Of a stretch of 64,000 nucleotides of DNA, positions 1 through 9,546 are shown piece by piece. Source of the DNA: Crassaminicella profunda (GTDB taxonomy: Bacteria > Bacillota > Clostridia > Peptostreptococcales > Thermotaleaceae); contig NZ_CP082326.1 of NCBI RefSeq assembly GCF_019884785.1, forward strand, positions 1,047,355 through 1,111,354, in the 5' to 3' direction. How positions within the stretch are numbered: the stretch's first letter is position 1; each line of letters starts with the position of its first letter. The position numbers and the translations under genes were made by a program. The notes beneath the pieces were generated by a model. That model saw nothing but the letters and a program-made list of their open reading frames with translations. It did not search any database and had not been told where the DNA came from.

Positions 1-208
1 AGAATCTCATATTCTCTAGCAAGAGATTTAATAGATTCCCCATATTAGCCAAGAAACCCATTTCTTTTGTATGAAATTTTTTAGTAAAGTCTCCATTGGT
101 TAAAGGATGAATTTTTTTAGTAGTAAATTTAATATTTCGTAAGATCAGAATATTAAATGTGAGTGATATGATTAATAAAACTGTTAATAATATTGTTAGT
201 ATAAGCAT
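1..208 (-). CDS. Methyl-accepting chemotaxis-like membrane protein, N-terminal part
   Basis: This gene begins inside the window and runs off its left edge. An ATG at 208 follows a strong GGAGGT ribosome site at 215-220. The first 69 residues show one hydrophobic segment (about residues 2-24), then a basic stretch and a segment with a GDFTKKF motif followed by a helix that looks like the linker (HAMP-like) part of chemotaxis transducers. That reading is inferred from pattern only; a sensor kinase or another HAMP protein is possible. The signalling domain, if present, lies outside the window. Confidence 0.5.
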   Translation of the reverse strand, partial: MLILTILLTVLLIISLTFNILILRNIKFTTKKIHPLTNGDFTKKFHTKEMGFLANMGNLLNLLLENMRF

Positions 209-455
209 AGTAGTACCTCCTTAAGTCATATTAGTAACAAAATATATATTCTACAAATTTAGCCATATTCCTTTTATACTTTTTTAAATTTTATGAAAAT
301 TATACTTGGATAGACTGATTGCATACAAAGAATAGTTAAGTATAGAATTTTAATGAAAAGAATAGGATATAAAGTAGAAAGAAGATGATGACATTATTAA
401 AATGAAAATAATTAAAAATTTAGTTTAGTATTTGAAATTAAATCGGAATACCAGA

Positions 456-1940
456 TTAGATTTTATAATAAATATGAATTTTTTTTCTTGCATAAGGTTG
501 ATCATTATCAAAGACTTCTATACGTTCAATAATTCTATTTAAAAGTTCCTTTTGGGTATAAAAAGAGAGGGTGTCGAATTTATTGTTAAAGGATTTTATA
601 GAGAGCATGAAGTTTTTATCTCCTTGGTAATTTTTTATAGTATTTAGATTAGAGTGTAGCTTATTTAAGAGCGTCTTTTTTGCTTCCTTTTCTTTAGATA
701 ATTTTTTCTTTCTGTTGATGAAATCTGTCTCTGTGATGATTTCTCTTTCAATTAGTTCGAATAGTTTATCTTTTCTTCTTGAAAGACTGCGAATACTATC
801 TTGTATTGTAGCAATCTCATTTTCGATGGTATGTAACTTATGTTCTTTTTCTTCAACTAATTTTTTATTCATTTCATAAATCATGCTTTTAGACTGTTCT
901 ATATTTGGAATACTCTTTTTAATTGCTTTCATTACTACATTTTCTGAGATGTAATGATGTGTACATTTTCCATAGTGTTTATAGTTTTTACAAGTAAAAA
1001 AAACCTCCCCATTTTTTCTGCGATTTCGCAGCATATACTCTTTGCAATCTCCACAAAATAGGAATCCAGACAATAGGTTTGGTATTTTAGAAGAAGTTCC
1101 ACGGTTTTTTTTTCGTCTATTCATATTTTCTTCAGATTTACAAAATAAATCTTTAGAAATGATAGGAGTAAAGAATCCTTTAAAAGTCTGATAGGTATCT
1201 GAATACACTATTTTTTTTTTGCCATTTCTTTTTACATATTGTTGTCTTTTATGGATCATCTCTCCATAATAAGTAGGGTTTTTCAATATACGAACAATAC
1301 TAGAGCTAGTAAAAGGTTTATGATTTCTAGTGAAATATCCTAAAGTATTAAGATGAATGGCAATACTTCTAGTTCCCATATTTTTATTTGCACTAAGATC
1401 AAATATTTTTTTTACAATCAAAGCGTCGTCTTCATTAATTTTAAGGGTTTTGTCTTCACTGATTTCATAGCCTAAAGGAGGTTTACCCCCTCGCCATTTT
1501 CCTTCATTCAGTATTTTTTTATGAGCTAATTGTATTCTTTCACTTATAGAAGATCTTTCAAATTCAGCAAAAGAACCAAGCATATTTAGCATCAACTTTC
1601 CAGATGCAGTAGAAGTATCAAAGTTCTCTGTTTTAGATTTAAATATGACATGATAGCTTGTAAATATTTCTAGTATTTTCATCAAATCAGCCATATCCCT
1701 AGAAATTCTATCTAATCTCCATACTAGTGCTACATCATATTTATTACAATGGGCTAATAATTTTTTTAAGGCAGGTCTGTCCATAGTACTAGCAGAGTAT
1801 CCAGCATCCACATAAAAATCATAAATTTTATAATCAAATGCAGTACAATACTTTATTAACTCCTGACGTTGTGCCTCAATAGAGTGTCCACCAGAAGCTT
1901 GTTCTTCTGTACTAACACGTAAGTATAGGGCAGCTTTCAA
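456..1940 (-). CDS. Large serine recombinase (resolvase/integrase family)
   Basis: A DNA recombinase of the large serine type, about 494 residues. The N-terminal resolvase domain has the catalytic-serine motif YLRVSTEEQ near residue 10 and the LVWRLDRISRD arginine motif near residue 80. A recombinase domain with GKWRGGKPPLGY follows, then a zinc ribbon (CGDC...C...C, around residues 290-330) and a C-terminal coiled coil. A TTG at 1940 is the preferred start because GAGGTGA lies just upstream; a GTG at 1949 would overlap that site. No accessory genes of a phage or conjugative element are beside it, so it is either the edge of an element lying to the left or a stranded remnant. It may also serve a developmental rearrangement, but nothing in the window shows that. 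Confidence 0.9.
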   Translation of the reverse strand: MKAALYLRVSTEEQASGGHSIEAQRQELIKYCTAFDYKIYDFYVDAGYSASTMDRPALKKLLAHCNKYDVALVWRLDRISRDMADLMKILEIFTSYHVIFKSKTENFDTSTASGKLMLNMLGSFAEFERSSISERIQLAHKKILNEGKWRGGKPPLGYEISEDKTLKINEDDALIVKKIFDLSANKNMGTRSIAIHLNTLGYFTRNHKPFTSSSIVRILKNPTYYGEMIHKRQQYVKRNGKKKIVYSDTYQTFKGFFTPIISKDLFCKSEENMNRRKKNRGTSSKIPNLLSGFLFCGDCKEYMLRNRRKNGEVFFTCKNYKHYGKCTHHYISENVVMKAIKKSIPNIEQSKSMIYEMNKKLVEEKEHKLHTIENEIATIQDSIRSLSRRKDKLFELIEREIITETDFINRKKKLSKEKEAKKTLLNKLHSNLNTIKNYQGDKNFMLSIKSFNNKFDTLSFYTQKELLNRIIERIEVFDNDQPYARKKIHIYYKI

Positions 1941-2066
1941 ACAAATCACCTCGTGAGTTATGTATATTAAGACATATGCAAAGAACCATAATATTTATTA
2001 CAGATTTATAAATGATTGAAAGATATAAATGAAAAGGACGGATTATGATGATTCTGTATCTTATCT

Positions 2067-2318
2067 TTAGGTAGCATGATTAGATAAAAGTGCAGTCATA
2101 GTTTTATCAGCTCCTTGACCGTTGATAAGCTCAACTTCAAGTCCTTTCTCTTTAAAGAATCCTTCTGTGATGGCTACATATTGAGGCGCATAAAATACGG
2201 AGTGAGTTACTTCAGCTACCCTTACTTTTGTAAGAGCCTTTTCTCCACAACCAGTGAATGTAATGGATAAAAGCATAAGTAGTGAAAGGACCATAGCTAT
2301 TTTTTTTACGCTTTTCAT
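2067..2318 (-). pseudogene. Truncated ABC transporter solute-binding lipoprotein
   Basis: Only the first 83 residues of an NMT1/SsuA-type solute-binding protein remain. There is a lipoprotein signal peptide with lipobox FTGC, then a typical start of the mature fold (YAPQYVAITEGFFKEKGLEVELINGQGADKTMTALLSN) before the frame stops abruptly at HAT-stop. Family members usually exceed 300 residues. ATG 2318 is preferred because GGGGGGA sits 6 bases upstream. No homologous continuation is visible between 1950 and 2066, so the break is a rearrangement rather than a simple frameshift. It lies 117 bp from the 5' end of the serine recombinase, which suggests but does not prove an integration or deletion scar. 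Confidence 0.8.
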
Positions 2319-2411
2319 ACAAAATCCCCCCAAAATAATAAAAGTTTTTACATAATTTTATTATATTCAGGGAAAAATCAATGGTTACAAAATTAAAATG
2401 AATAATGGAAA

Positions 2412-2443
2412 TAAAAAAAGAGGTTTTAACATTAAAAACCTCT
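2412..2443 (-). terminator. Intrinsic terminator of the HD-GYP gene
   Basis: On the minus strand a 9-bp stem AGAGGTTTT/AAAACCTCT with a short loop is followed by a run of T. It overlaps the stop codon of the HD-GYP gene. Confidence 0.85.
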
Positions 2444-3536
2444 AAATAATTTCTTCGATAAAAATATTTCGTTCTTCTTTTAAATCAACAATGGTACCGT
2501 CTACTTGGACAATAGGCTTTGAAACCATATCTTTGTTAATAAAAACAATTTTAGCTTCTTCTCCTGTAGAGAGAAGGCACCAATTGCCTATGTAACAAGA
2601 AGCAATATGATTGAGAAAAGTCAATAAAAATTTGGTATCAAACTTTCTGTAACCAGTGTTTTCGAAATGACGAATGACTTGAAACGGACAAAACTTTTTT
2701 CGATAAGAACGTTGTGAGGTCATTGCATCATAAATATCTGCAATAGCTATAATTTTAGCATAATCATTGATTTGTTCATTTTTTGCATTTAAGGGATATC
2801 CGCTGCCATCATATCTTTCGTGATGCATTAATATAGCCATTTTAATATTATAGGGAATATCTTGATGTTCTACTAAACGGAATCCATAAATAGGGTGTTT
2901 TTTTATTTCTTCAAATTCTTCCTCGGTTAATTTATCTGGTTTGTTTAGAATATGATTGTCAATTTGAGTTTTCCCAATATCATGCAAAAGTCCAGCAACA
3001 GATAGGTCTTTTAAAGCTTTTTTATCAAAACCTAACCATTCTCCGAATACATGACATAAAAGAGAAACGTTTACACAATGGGTGTAAGTATAATTATCTG
3101 TTGTTTGAAGATTATGAAGGAAACCGAATAAATCACTTTTTGAGTCTAATATATTTTTTAAGTCATGACTAATGGAATATAAGTTTGTAATGTTAATATT
3201 TTTTCCTTCACTAATATCTAACATATAGTTTTCTAATGATTCAATATTTTCACTGTAAGAGGACTGAAAAGATTGAAAAGATGATTTTTTGGTTATAGAA
3301 TTGTTTCTCATTGGAGTAGATATGGAAGATTGTTCTTTTACTGTTTCTTGAGGTAAAGCTTCTTTGATTGAAATCATACAGATTTGATAAAGCTTTAATC
3401 GAACAATACTTTTTTTATTCAGCATCGTGTTTTTTGTAGCTAATGTAAAACCAGTATCTGTAATAATATCTTTGGCAAGAATCATACCGGTCTTAGCTTG
3501 ATCAACAGGGATTGTTTTTGTTATACATTTAGTCAT
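2442..3536 (-). CDS. HD-GYP domain protein, probable c-di-GMP phosphodiesterase
   Basis: A 364-residue soluble protein. An N-terminal domain of about 60 residues resembles the small domain that precedes many HD-GYP proteins (VDQAKTGMILAKDI). The HD-GYP domain occupies about 140-310, with HDIGK, HHERYDGSGYP and the IADIYDAMTSQRSYRK signature. Proteins with these metal ligands hydrolyse cyclic di-GMP; activity here is inferred. ATG 3536 is preferred over the in-frame GTG at 3545 because AGGTGA lies 5 bases before it. It is a single gene with its own terminator and no pathway neighbours. Confidence 0.9.
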   Translation of the reverse strand: MTKCITKTIPVDQAKTGMILAKDIITDTGFTLATKNTMLNKKSIVRLKLYQICMISIKEALPQETVKEQSSISTPMRNNSITKKSSFQSFQSSYSENIESLENYMLDISEGKNINITNLYSISHDLKNILDSKSDLFGFLHNLQTTDNYTYTHCVNVSLLCHVFGEWLGFDKKALKDLSVAGLLHDIGKTQIDNHILNKPDKLTEEEFEEIKKHPIYGFRLVEHQDIPYNIKMAILMHHERYDGSGYPLNAKNEQINDYAKIIAIADIYDAMTSQRSYRKKFCPFQVIRHFENTGYRKFDTKFLLTFLNHIASCYIGNWCLLSTGEEAKIVFINKDMVSKPIVQVDGTIVDLKEERNIFIEEII

Positions 3537-3682
3537 AGCATTCACCTAATTCACAGTTTTTTACAATAATAAATTTGACAAAATATGAGTATATAAAACT
3601 ATAAAATGGTATATTTTGGTTTAATATACAAATTTATTATATCATATTCATTATTATTGAGCAATCGATTGTAGTTTGAGAA

Positions 3683-3844
3683 GCACTCTTAGTGGCAATT
3701 GTTATTCTCCTTGAAAAAGATTTTGGACCTATGTATAGAGCTGAAGTAAGAGCTAGAACAACGGGGAAGGTTATACGTGATGGTGCTATGCCAATGATGT
3801 CAAAAGAGATTACTGAAACTAGTTTTTTTTCTATATTTGCTTAA
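3683..3844 (+). pseudogene. Fragment of an NhaC-type Na+/H+ antiporter
   Basis: The plus frame from 3683 reads ALLVAIVILLEKDFGPMY, then RAEVRARTTGKVIRDGAMPM and MSKEITE before TAA at 3842. The RAEVRARTTGKV..DGA block is characteristic of an internal cytoplasmic loop of NhaC-family antiporters as I know the family. An in-frame TGA at 3677 lies just upstream and there is no start codon with a ribosome site, so only about 53 codons of a roughly 450-residue protein survive. The rest of the 3545-3908 gap is AT-rich and shows no other gene. A relic of a lost gene is the simplest reading. Confidence 0.7.
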
Positions 3845-3908
3845 ATAAAGAAGATGTAAAATTTCATAGTTGAGGGATCATATTCAAGAAAAATGAATGT
3901 TTCTAAAA

Positions 3909-4325
3909 TCAAGATGGGTCGTCAAAATAATTGAGCATTAAAAAAAAAGAGAATATGATGATAGAAAAAATAAATATATACCCTAAAATATGATATAAAG
4001 TAATGGCATGATAGAATGTTGAAATGCATAATAGGATGAACCATAATAAAATAAAGATTCGTAGTGCTAATTTTAAATTAGACCAATAAGAACGCAAGGC
4101 ATGTGCAGTAGCAAAAATGAGATAAAATAATAATAGGAACCCTATGAAGGCTAAAAAAATTCCTGCTATTGCGTGATTTGCAAGACTTTGGATAGAATGA
4201 AAGGATGAGTCAATCGTAAGCCAAGTATCTTTTGGCATATGCAAGAGTATGTCACTAAGGAATATACATAAAACCCCAAGGATTAATTGAAGCATATAAT
4301 GAAAAAGATTAAAGTTTTCTTTCAT
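3909..4325 (-). CDS. Small integral membrane protein of unknown function
   Basis: 138 residues with four hydrophobic segments (about 10-28, 48-72, 84-103 and 106-134) separated by short polar loops, consistent with a four-helix membrane protein. ATG 4325 follows a GGGGGA ribosome site 6 bases upstream. I do not recognise a family. It stands alone between a degraded NhaC fragment and a divergent small gene, so the context offers no clue. Confidence 0.65.
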   Translation of the reverse strand: MKENFNLFHYMLQLILGVLCIFLSDILLHMPKDTWLTIDSSFHSIQSLANHAIAGIFLAFIGFLLLFYLIFATAHALRSYWSNLKLALRIFILLWFILLCISTFYHAITLYHILGYIFIFSIIIFSFFLMLNYFDDPS

Positions 4326-4453
4326 AAATATTCCCCCTTAAAAACTAAATATGCGAATTCTATGAAAAAATGCAAAAAAAATTATTAAATGGAAACAATA
4401 TGGAATATATATATAATAAGAGAACTTTATGAATCGTGAAAAGGTGGGGTTTT

Positions 4454-4798
4454 ATGAATTGCAATATAAAAATAGATGAGGGAAGACATAGATACGGATA
4501 TATAAGAGGAAAGGTAGATGGTTTTGAGTGGTATGCATTGGTTCATAAGGAACAAAGTGAGAATGGGATTAATCCTTATAATCTTCACAATGGTCAGGGA
4601 AGAGTGACAAGGTTATGTGTGTATAAAGATATGGTTGAACATGGAGGGAATCCTTATGCGCCTACTTGTAGTGTAAAAAGATTCATTTATGCAAATTATA
4701 AAAGAGAATGGGATGTACTCAATAGTAATCATATAGGGATGGTAAAAGAATTAATAGGTTATTTAGAGAGACGATATTCTTTAAGAATCGTAAAATAA
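4454..4798 (+). CDS. DUF7678-like small protein
   Basis: 114 residues, soluble, without signal peptide or membrane segment. The central part (GYIRGKVDGFEWYALVHKE, then SENGINPYNLHNGQGRVTRL and CVYKD) resembles a short beta-rich family found in clostridia and phage-like regions (DUF7678); this assignment is from memory and uncertain. ATG 4454 is preferred over GTG 4436 because AAGGTGGGG lies just before it, inside the longer frame. It sits just upstream of the valS T-box promoter and is probably a separate transcript. Confidence 0.65.
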   Translation: MNCNIKIDEGRHRYGYIRGKVDGFEWYALVHKEQSENGINPYNLHNGQGRVTRLCVYKDMVEHGGNPYAPTCSVKRFIYANYKREWDVLNSNHIGMVKELIGYLERRYSLRIVK

Positions 4799-4812
4799 TT
4801 TATGTTTACATA

Positions 4813-4842
4813 TTGACTTTTAGGATGAAAAAAATATATAAT
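4813..4842 (+). promoter_or_regulatory. Sigma-A type promoter for the valS leader
   Basis: TTGACT and TATAAT are separated by 18 bp and lie about 25 bp before the start of the T-box leader. This matches a vegetative promoter and no other open frame needs it. Confidence 0.75.
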
Positions 4843-4864
4843 AGTGGAAAAATGACTACAAAAA

Positions 4865-5098
4865 ACAAACATTGAGGAAGAGGAGTAAATAATGAACCCC
4901 CTCTAGAGAGGGAAATCCGTAGGCTGGAAGATTTCTTAGGGGAGTGTTATTGAAGGTAGCTTCTGAGTTGCTGAATTGAATATTAGGTAGATTCAGCCGG
5001 GAAATCCCGTTATAGATCAATAAGAGCCAGTGAAGCTGGAATTAAGGTGGTACCGCGAAAAGTTCCTTTCGTCCTTATTTAGGATGAAAGGTTTTTTT
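4865..5098 (+). promoter_or_regulatory. T-box riboswitch, valine specific (specifier GUA)
   Basis: The leader carries the T-box core AAGGTGGTACCGCG at 5044-5057, followed by a terminator whose arms AGTTCCTTTCGTCCT and AGGATGAAAGG precede a T run (5061-5098). In stem I, the codon lies just before a purine, four bases and TGAG, as in well-studied glyQS and tyrS leaders; this gives GTA at 4956-4958, a valine codon, in agreement with the downstream valS. Uncharged tRNA-Val should stabilise the antiterminator and switch on the operon. Confidence 0.95.
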
Positions 5099-5114
5099 AT
5101 TTGGGAGTGAGAAG

Positions 5115-5342
5115 ATGTTTTTTATAGGCATAGTGATTTTAATGATTGGGGCAATATTTGTTTATCGGACAAATGATTGCATGAAGCTTTTCAGAATGAA
5201 AAATCTTATTCGTCTAAAAGGCATAGGATTAATTGTTTCAATTATAGGAGTTTTGATGATCTTATATGGAGAGTTTCCGAAAAGTTTAGAATTTATTAGA
5301 ATATTTTTTGGTAGAATATTTAAAGATTTTGGAATTCGTTAG
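5115..5342 (+). CDS. Small two-helix membrane protein between T-box and valS
   Basis: 75 residues with two predicted membrane helices (about 1-17 and 35-52) and a basic linker between them. ATG 5115 follows GGGAGTGAG. It starts only 17 bases after the T-box terminator and ends 27 bases before valS, so it must be co-transcribed with valS under T-box control. I do not recognise a family. It may be a passenger or a translational spacer; conservation in relatives would decide. Confidence 0.65.
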   Translation: MFFIGIVILMIGAIFVYRTNDCMKLFRMKNLIRLKGIGLIVSIIGVLMILYGEFPKSLEFIRIFFGRIFKDFGIR

Positions 5343-5369
5343 AATATTTTTAAAAAGAGGAGTGTTATC

Positions 5370-8030
5370 ATGACCATTAAAAATTTGGATAAAACTTATA
5401 ATCCACAAGAATTTGAAAACAGAATTTATGAAGAGTGGTTAGACAAAGATTATTTTAAGGCAGAAGCTAACCCTGAAAAGGACCCATATACTATTGTATT
5501 GCCACCACCTAATATTACAGGACAGCTTCATATGGGACATGCTCTTGATCATACCCTACAAGATATATTGATTAGATGGAAAAGAATGCAAGGATATGAA
5601 GCGTTATGGCTTCCTGGAACAGATCATGCAAGCATTGCAACAGAAGTAAAAGTAGTAGAAAAAATATTAAAAGAAGAAGGAAAAACAAAAGAAGAGCTTG
5701 GAAGAGATGAGTTTTTAAAAAGAGCATGGGAATGGAAAGAAGAGTATGGTGGAAGAATTGTAGAACAAATGCAAAAGCTAGGAAATTCTTGTGATTGGTC
5801 AAAAGAAAGATTTACAATGGATGAAGGATGTAACAAAGCTGTAAGAGAAGTTTTTGTAAGATTATATGAAAAGGGATATATTTATAGAGGAAATCGTTTG
5901 ATTAACTGGTGCCCAGATTGTAAAACTTCCCTTTCTGATGCAGAAGTTGAGCATGAAGAGCAGGGCGGACAGTTTTGGCATATCAAGTATCCTGTAAAGG
6001 ATTCAGAAGAGTTTTTAGAAATCGCTACTACTAGACCAGAAACAGTTCTAGGAGATACAGCTGTAGCAGTACATCCAGAGGATGAAAGATATGCTCATTT
6101 AGTTGGAAAAACTTTAATATTGCCTATCGTAGGAAGAGAAATTCCAGTGATTGCAGATGAGTATGTAGATAAAGAATTTGGTACAGGAGCAGTAAAAATT
6201 ACACCTGCCCATGACCCAAATGACTTTGAAGTAGGACTTAGACATAATCTAGAACAAATTACTGTTATGACAGATGAAGCAAAAATGAATGATCGAGCAG
6301 GAAAATATGCAGGACTAGATCGTTATGAATGTAGAAAAGCTTTAGTAAAAGATTTAGATGAGGCAGGATTTTTAGTAAATGTAAAAGATCATACCCACAA
6401 CGTAGGAACTTGTTATAGATGTCATACAGTTGTTGAACCAAGACTTAGTGATCAGTGGTTTGTAAAGATGGAAGAACTTGCAAAGCCCGCTATTGAAGCT
6501 GTTCGATCCGGCGAAACAAAATTTGTTCCAGAACGTTTTGACAAAATTTATTATCATTGGTTAGAAAATATTAGAGATTGGTGTATCTCAAGACAATTAT
6601 GGTGGGGTCATAGAATACCTGCTTACTATTGTCAAGATTGTGGAGAATTGATGGTAGCAAGAGAAATGCCTGATTGTTGTAGCAAATGTAATAGCACCAA
6701 CTTAAAACAAGATGAAGATGTACTAGATACTTGGTTTAGTTCAGCATTATGGCCATTTTCCACTCTTGGTTGGCCAGATCATACAGAAGAATTAAAATAT
6801 TTCTATCCTACAGATGTATTGGTAACAGGATATGATATTATTTTCTTCTGGATTGTAAGAATGATGTTCTCAGGTCTTGAGCAAATGGGAGAAATTCCTT
6901 TTAAATATGTATTTGTACATGGATTAGTACGTGACTCTCAAGGAAGAAAGATGAGTAAGTCTTTAGGAAATGGTATTGATCCACTAGAAATTATCAACAA
7001 ATATGGAGCAGATGCTTTAAGATTAACTTTAGTTACAGGAAATAGCCCTGGAAATGATATGCGTTTTTATATGGAAAGGGTAGAAGCCAATAGAAACTTT
7101 GCAAACAAATTATGGAATGCAACACGTTTTGTACTTATGAATCTAGAGAAAGAAAGCTTTGATGAAGAAAAATGTGTGAAAAACTTTACCCTTGCGGATA
7201 AGTGGATTGTATCTAGAATGAATAGTGTTTCTAAAGAGGTTACGGAGAACTTAGAAAAATTTGAATTAGGAATGGCTGTACAAAAGATTTATGATTTTAC
7301 TTGGAATGAATATTGTGATTGGTACATTGAATTAGTAAAACCAAGACTTTATGGAGAAGATGAAGATACGAAAGATGCGGCACTATATGTACTTACTATG
7401 GTACTTGAAAATATTTTAAAATTATTACACCCATTTATGCCATTTATTACAGAAGAAATTTGGAAGCATCTTCCTACTACAAAAGATGAGAGTGTAATGA
7501 TTAGTCAGTGGCCAAAATATGAAGAAAACTTTGTTTTTGAAAAAGAAGAAAAAGACATGGAATTAATCATGGATGCCATTAGAAGTATCAGAAATATTCG
7601 AGCTGAAATGAATGTAGTACCATCTAAAAAAGCAAAAGTGATGGTTGTTGCATCAGGAGATGCTTATGACGCTATCAATGCAGGAAGAAGTTATTTTATG
7701 ACTTTAGCTAGTGCTTCAGAAGTAATCCTTCAAGATGAGAAAAAGAATATTCCAGAAGATGCTATGTCTGCTGTTGTAGCAGGTGCTGAAATTTTCCTTC
7801 CATTAGATGAATTAGTTGATTTTGAAAAAGAAGTAGAAAGACTAGAAAAAGAAAAAGCAAAACTTGAAAAAGAGTTAAAAAGAGTAAATGGAAAACTTTC
7901 TAATCAAGGATTCTTAGCTAAAGCACCAGCGAATGTTATTGAAGAAGAAAAAGAAAAACAAGAAAAATATCAAACCATGATGGATCAAGTATTAGAAAGA
8001 CTTACTACAATGAAAAATAAAATGAAATAA
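5370..8030 (+). CDS. valS: Valyl-tRNA synthetase
   Basis: Class I synthetase that charges tRNA-Val. At 886 residues it has the normal bacterial length. The HIGH motif appears as HMGH at 54-57 within [13 protein letters not shown], a CPDC zinc-type motif near 180, the CP1 editing domain ([19 protein letters not shown]) follows, and the KMSKS loop is at about 527-531 ([11 protein letters not shown]). The anticodon-binding domain and a C-terminal ValS coiled coil (about 805-886, rich in E and K) close the protein. ATG 5370 follows AAGAGGAGTG. Regulation is by the upstream valine T-box. Confidence 0.98.
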   Translation: MTIKNLDKTYNPQEFENRIYEEWLDKDYFKAEANPEKDPYTIVLPPPNITGQLHMGHALDHTLQDILIRWKRMQGYEALWLPGTDHASIATEVKVVEKILKEEGKTKEELGRDEFLKRAWEWKEEYGGRIVEQMQKLGNSCDWSKERFTMDEGCNKAVREVFVRLYEKGYIYRGNRLINWCPDCKTSLSDAEVEHEEQGGQFWHIKYPVKDSEEFLEIATTRPETVLGDTAVAVHPEDERYAHLVGKTLILPIVGREIPVIADEYVDKEFGTGAVKITPAHDPNDFEVGLRHNLEQITVMTDEAKMNDRAGKYAGLDRYECRKALVKDLDEAGFLVNVKDHTHNVGTCYRCHTVVEPRLSDQWFVKMEELAKPAIEAVRSGETKFVPERFDKIYYHWLENIRDWCISRQLWWGHRIPAYYCQDCGELMVAREMPDCCSKCNSTNLKQDEDVLDTWFSSALWPFSTLGWPDHTEELKYFYPTDVLVTGYDIIFFWIVRMMFSGLEQMGEIPFKYVFVHGLVRDSQGRKMSKSLGNGIDPLEIINKYGADALRLTLVTGNSPGNDMRFYMERVEANRNFANKLWNATRFVLMNLEKESFDEEKCVKNFTLADKWIVSRMNSVSKEVTENLEKFELGMAVQKIYDFTWNEYCDWYIELVKPRLYGEDEDTKDAALYVLTMVLENILKLLHPFMPFITEEIWKHLPTTKDESVMISQWPKYEENFVFEKEEKDMELIMDAIRSIRNIRAEMNVVPSKKAKVMVVASGDAYDAINAGRSYFMTLASASEVILQDEKKNIPEDAMSAVVAGAEIFLPLDELVDFEKEVERLEKEKAKLEKELKRVNGKLSNQGFLAKAPANVIEEEKEKQEKYQTMMDQVLERLTTMKNKMK

Positions 8031-8035
8031 ATCTA

Positions 8036-8056
8036 AGCCGGGTTTTATACCCGGCT
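8036..8056 (+). terminator. Hairpin after valS
   Basis: AGCCGGG and CCCGGCT form a perfect 7-bp stem with a 7-base loop seven bases after the valS stop. No good T run follows, so termination may be weak or Rho-independent only in part. Confidence 0.6.
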
Positions 8057-8225
8057 ATTGTATATGCTTTATACATATATAATTTGCTATAATGAAGTGA
8101 AAGATAATAGACAAGAAGGCTTAAAGTGTTTATGACAAAAATAAATTTGTTTTAAAGTTCAATAAATTGGGCGTAGTTTGAAATCAATGATAGTTATAGA
8201 ATGTTTAGTAATTGGAGGGGTTGTT

Positions 8226-9521
8226 ATGGACTATAATAAAGCTTTAAACTATATTCATGGTACATACAAATTTGGAAGCAAATTAGGACTTGAGAACATT
8301 ACAGAGCTATTAAAATTAATGGGAAATCCTCATGAAAAGCTCAAAGTAATTCATGTAGCGGGAACAAATGGAAAAGGTTCTACGTCTTCTTTTATAGCTT
8401 CAGTACTAAAGGGGGCTGGTTATAAAGTAGGACTTTATACATCTCCCTATCTTGAAGAATTCACAGAAAGAATACGTGTGAATGGGAAGAATATTCCAAA
8501 AGAAGATTTAGGAGAAGTCACTGGTTTTGTAAAGGAAAAAGTAGAGAAAATGGTTTCAAGGGGAATGAATCATCCTACTGAATTTGAAATTGTTACCGCA
8601 ATAGGTTTTGAATATTTTAAAAGGCAAAAGGTAGATTTTTTAGTATTAGAAGTAGGCTTAGGAGGAAGGTTCGATGCTTCAAATGTAGTGAAAAATCCGT
8701 TAGTATCTGTTATTACTCCAATCGATTTTGATCATACAGATTACTTAGGAGATACCTTAGGAAAAATTGCTTATGAAAAGGCTGGGATTATTAAAGAAAA
8801 TGGCTTTGTAGTATCTTTTCCACAACAAATAGAAGCTATGAAGGTTATTGAAGAAGTATGTAGCAAGAAGAATGGAAAATTAATAAAAGCACCTATTGAT
8901 TCTATTGAAATTTTAAAGCAAGATGATTGGGGACAGTCATTCTGTGTAAAGTATGGAAATGAAAAAATAGAAAATATAACCATATCCATGCTTGGAGAAC
9001 ATCAAATTCAAAATGCTACAGTAGCACTTACTGCTCTTTATATATTAGAAAAGGAACATGGAGTGATGATTTCTAGGAATGCTTTATATGAGGGATTCAA
9101 AGAAAATATTTGGCCTGGAAGACTTGAAATTATGCAAAGAAACCCTCTTGTACTCATAGATGGTGCTCATAATCCTCAAGGAATGAGAGCTTTATCAAAA
9201 GTATTAAAAAAACTTTTTTATGATAAAAATATTATTTTAGGAATAGGAATTTTGGGGGATAAAGATGCATCTATGTTAGATGAAATTGTGCCATTTGCAA
9301 AAAAGATGGTTCTTACACAGCCCAATAATCCAAGAGCTATGTCTGTAGAAAACCTAGAAGAAATCCTTAAAAAATATAAAAAAACCATTGTTAAAAAAGA
9401 AAATATTAAAGAAGCAGTTCAAGAAGCTTTATCTTTAGCTGATAGTGAGGATGTAGTTGTTTTTGCAGGTTCTTTATATATGATCGGAGAAGTAAGGACA
9501 ATACTAAAAAATAAAAGATGA
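8226..9521 (+). CDS. folC: Folylpolyglutamate synthase / dihydrofolate synthase
   Basis: ATP-dependent ligase that adds glutamate to folates (431 residues, usual length). The P-loop HVAGTNGKGSTSSF lies near residues 42-55, the omega-loop VGLGGRFDASNV near 145, and the Mur-ligase C-terminal domain has NIWPGRLEI and LIDGAHNPQGM. ATG 8226 has GGAGGGG 5 bases upstream; an upstream in-frame ATG at 8178 lacks a site and would add an unusual 16-residue extension. Clostridial folC genes often follow valS, as here. Confidence 0.96.
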   Translation: MDYNKALNYIHGTYKFGSKLGLENITELLKLMGNPHEKLKVIHVAGTNGKGSTSSFIASVLKGAGYKVGLYTSPYLEEFTERIRVNGKNIPKEDLGEVTGFVKEKVEKMVSRGMNHPTEFEIVTAIGFEYFKRQKVDFLVLEVGLGGRFDASNVVKNPLVSVITPIDFDHTDYLGDTLGKIAYEKAGIIKENGFVVSFPQQIEAMKVIEEVCSKKNGKLIKAPIDSIEILKQDDWGQSFCVKYGNEKIENITISMLGEHQIQNATVALTALYILEKEHGVMISRNALYEGFKENIWPGRLEIMQRNPLVLIDGAHNPQGMRALSKVLKKLFYDKNIILGIGILGDKDASMLDEIVPFAKKMVLTQPNNPRAMSVENLEEILKKYKKTIVKKENIKEAVQEALSLADSEDVVVFAGSLYMIGEVRTILKNKR

Positions 9522-9546
9522 AAAATGTGTTAAGAGGATGGTCCAT

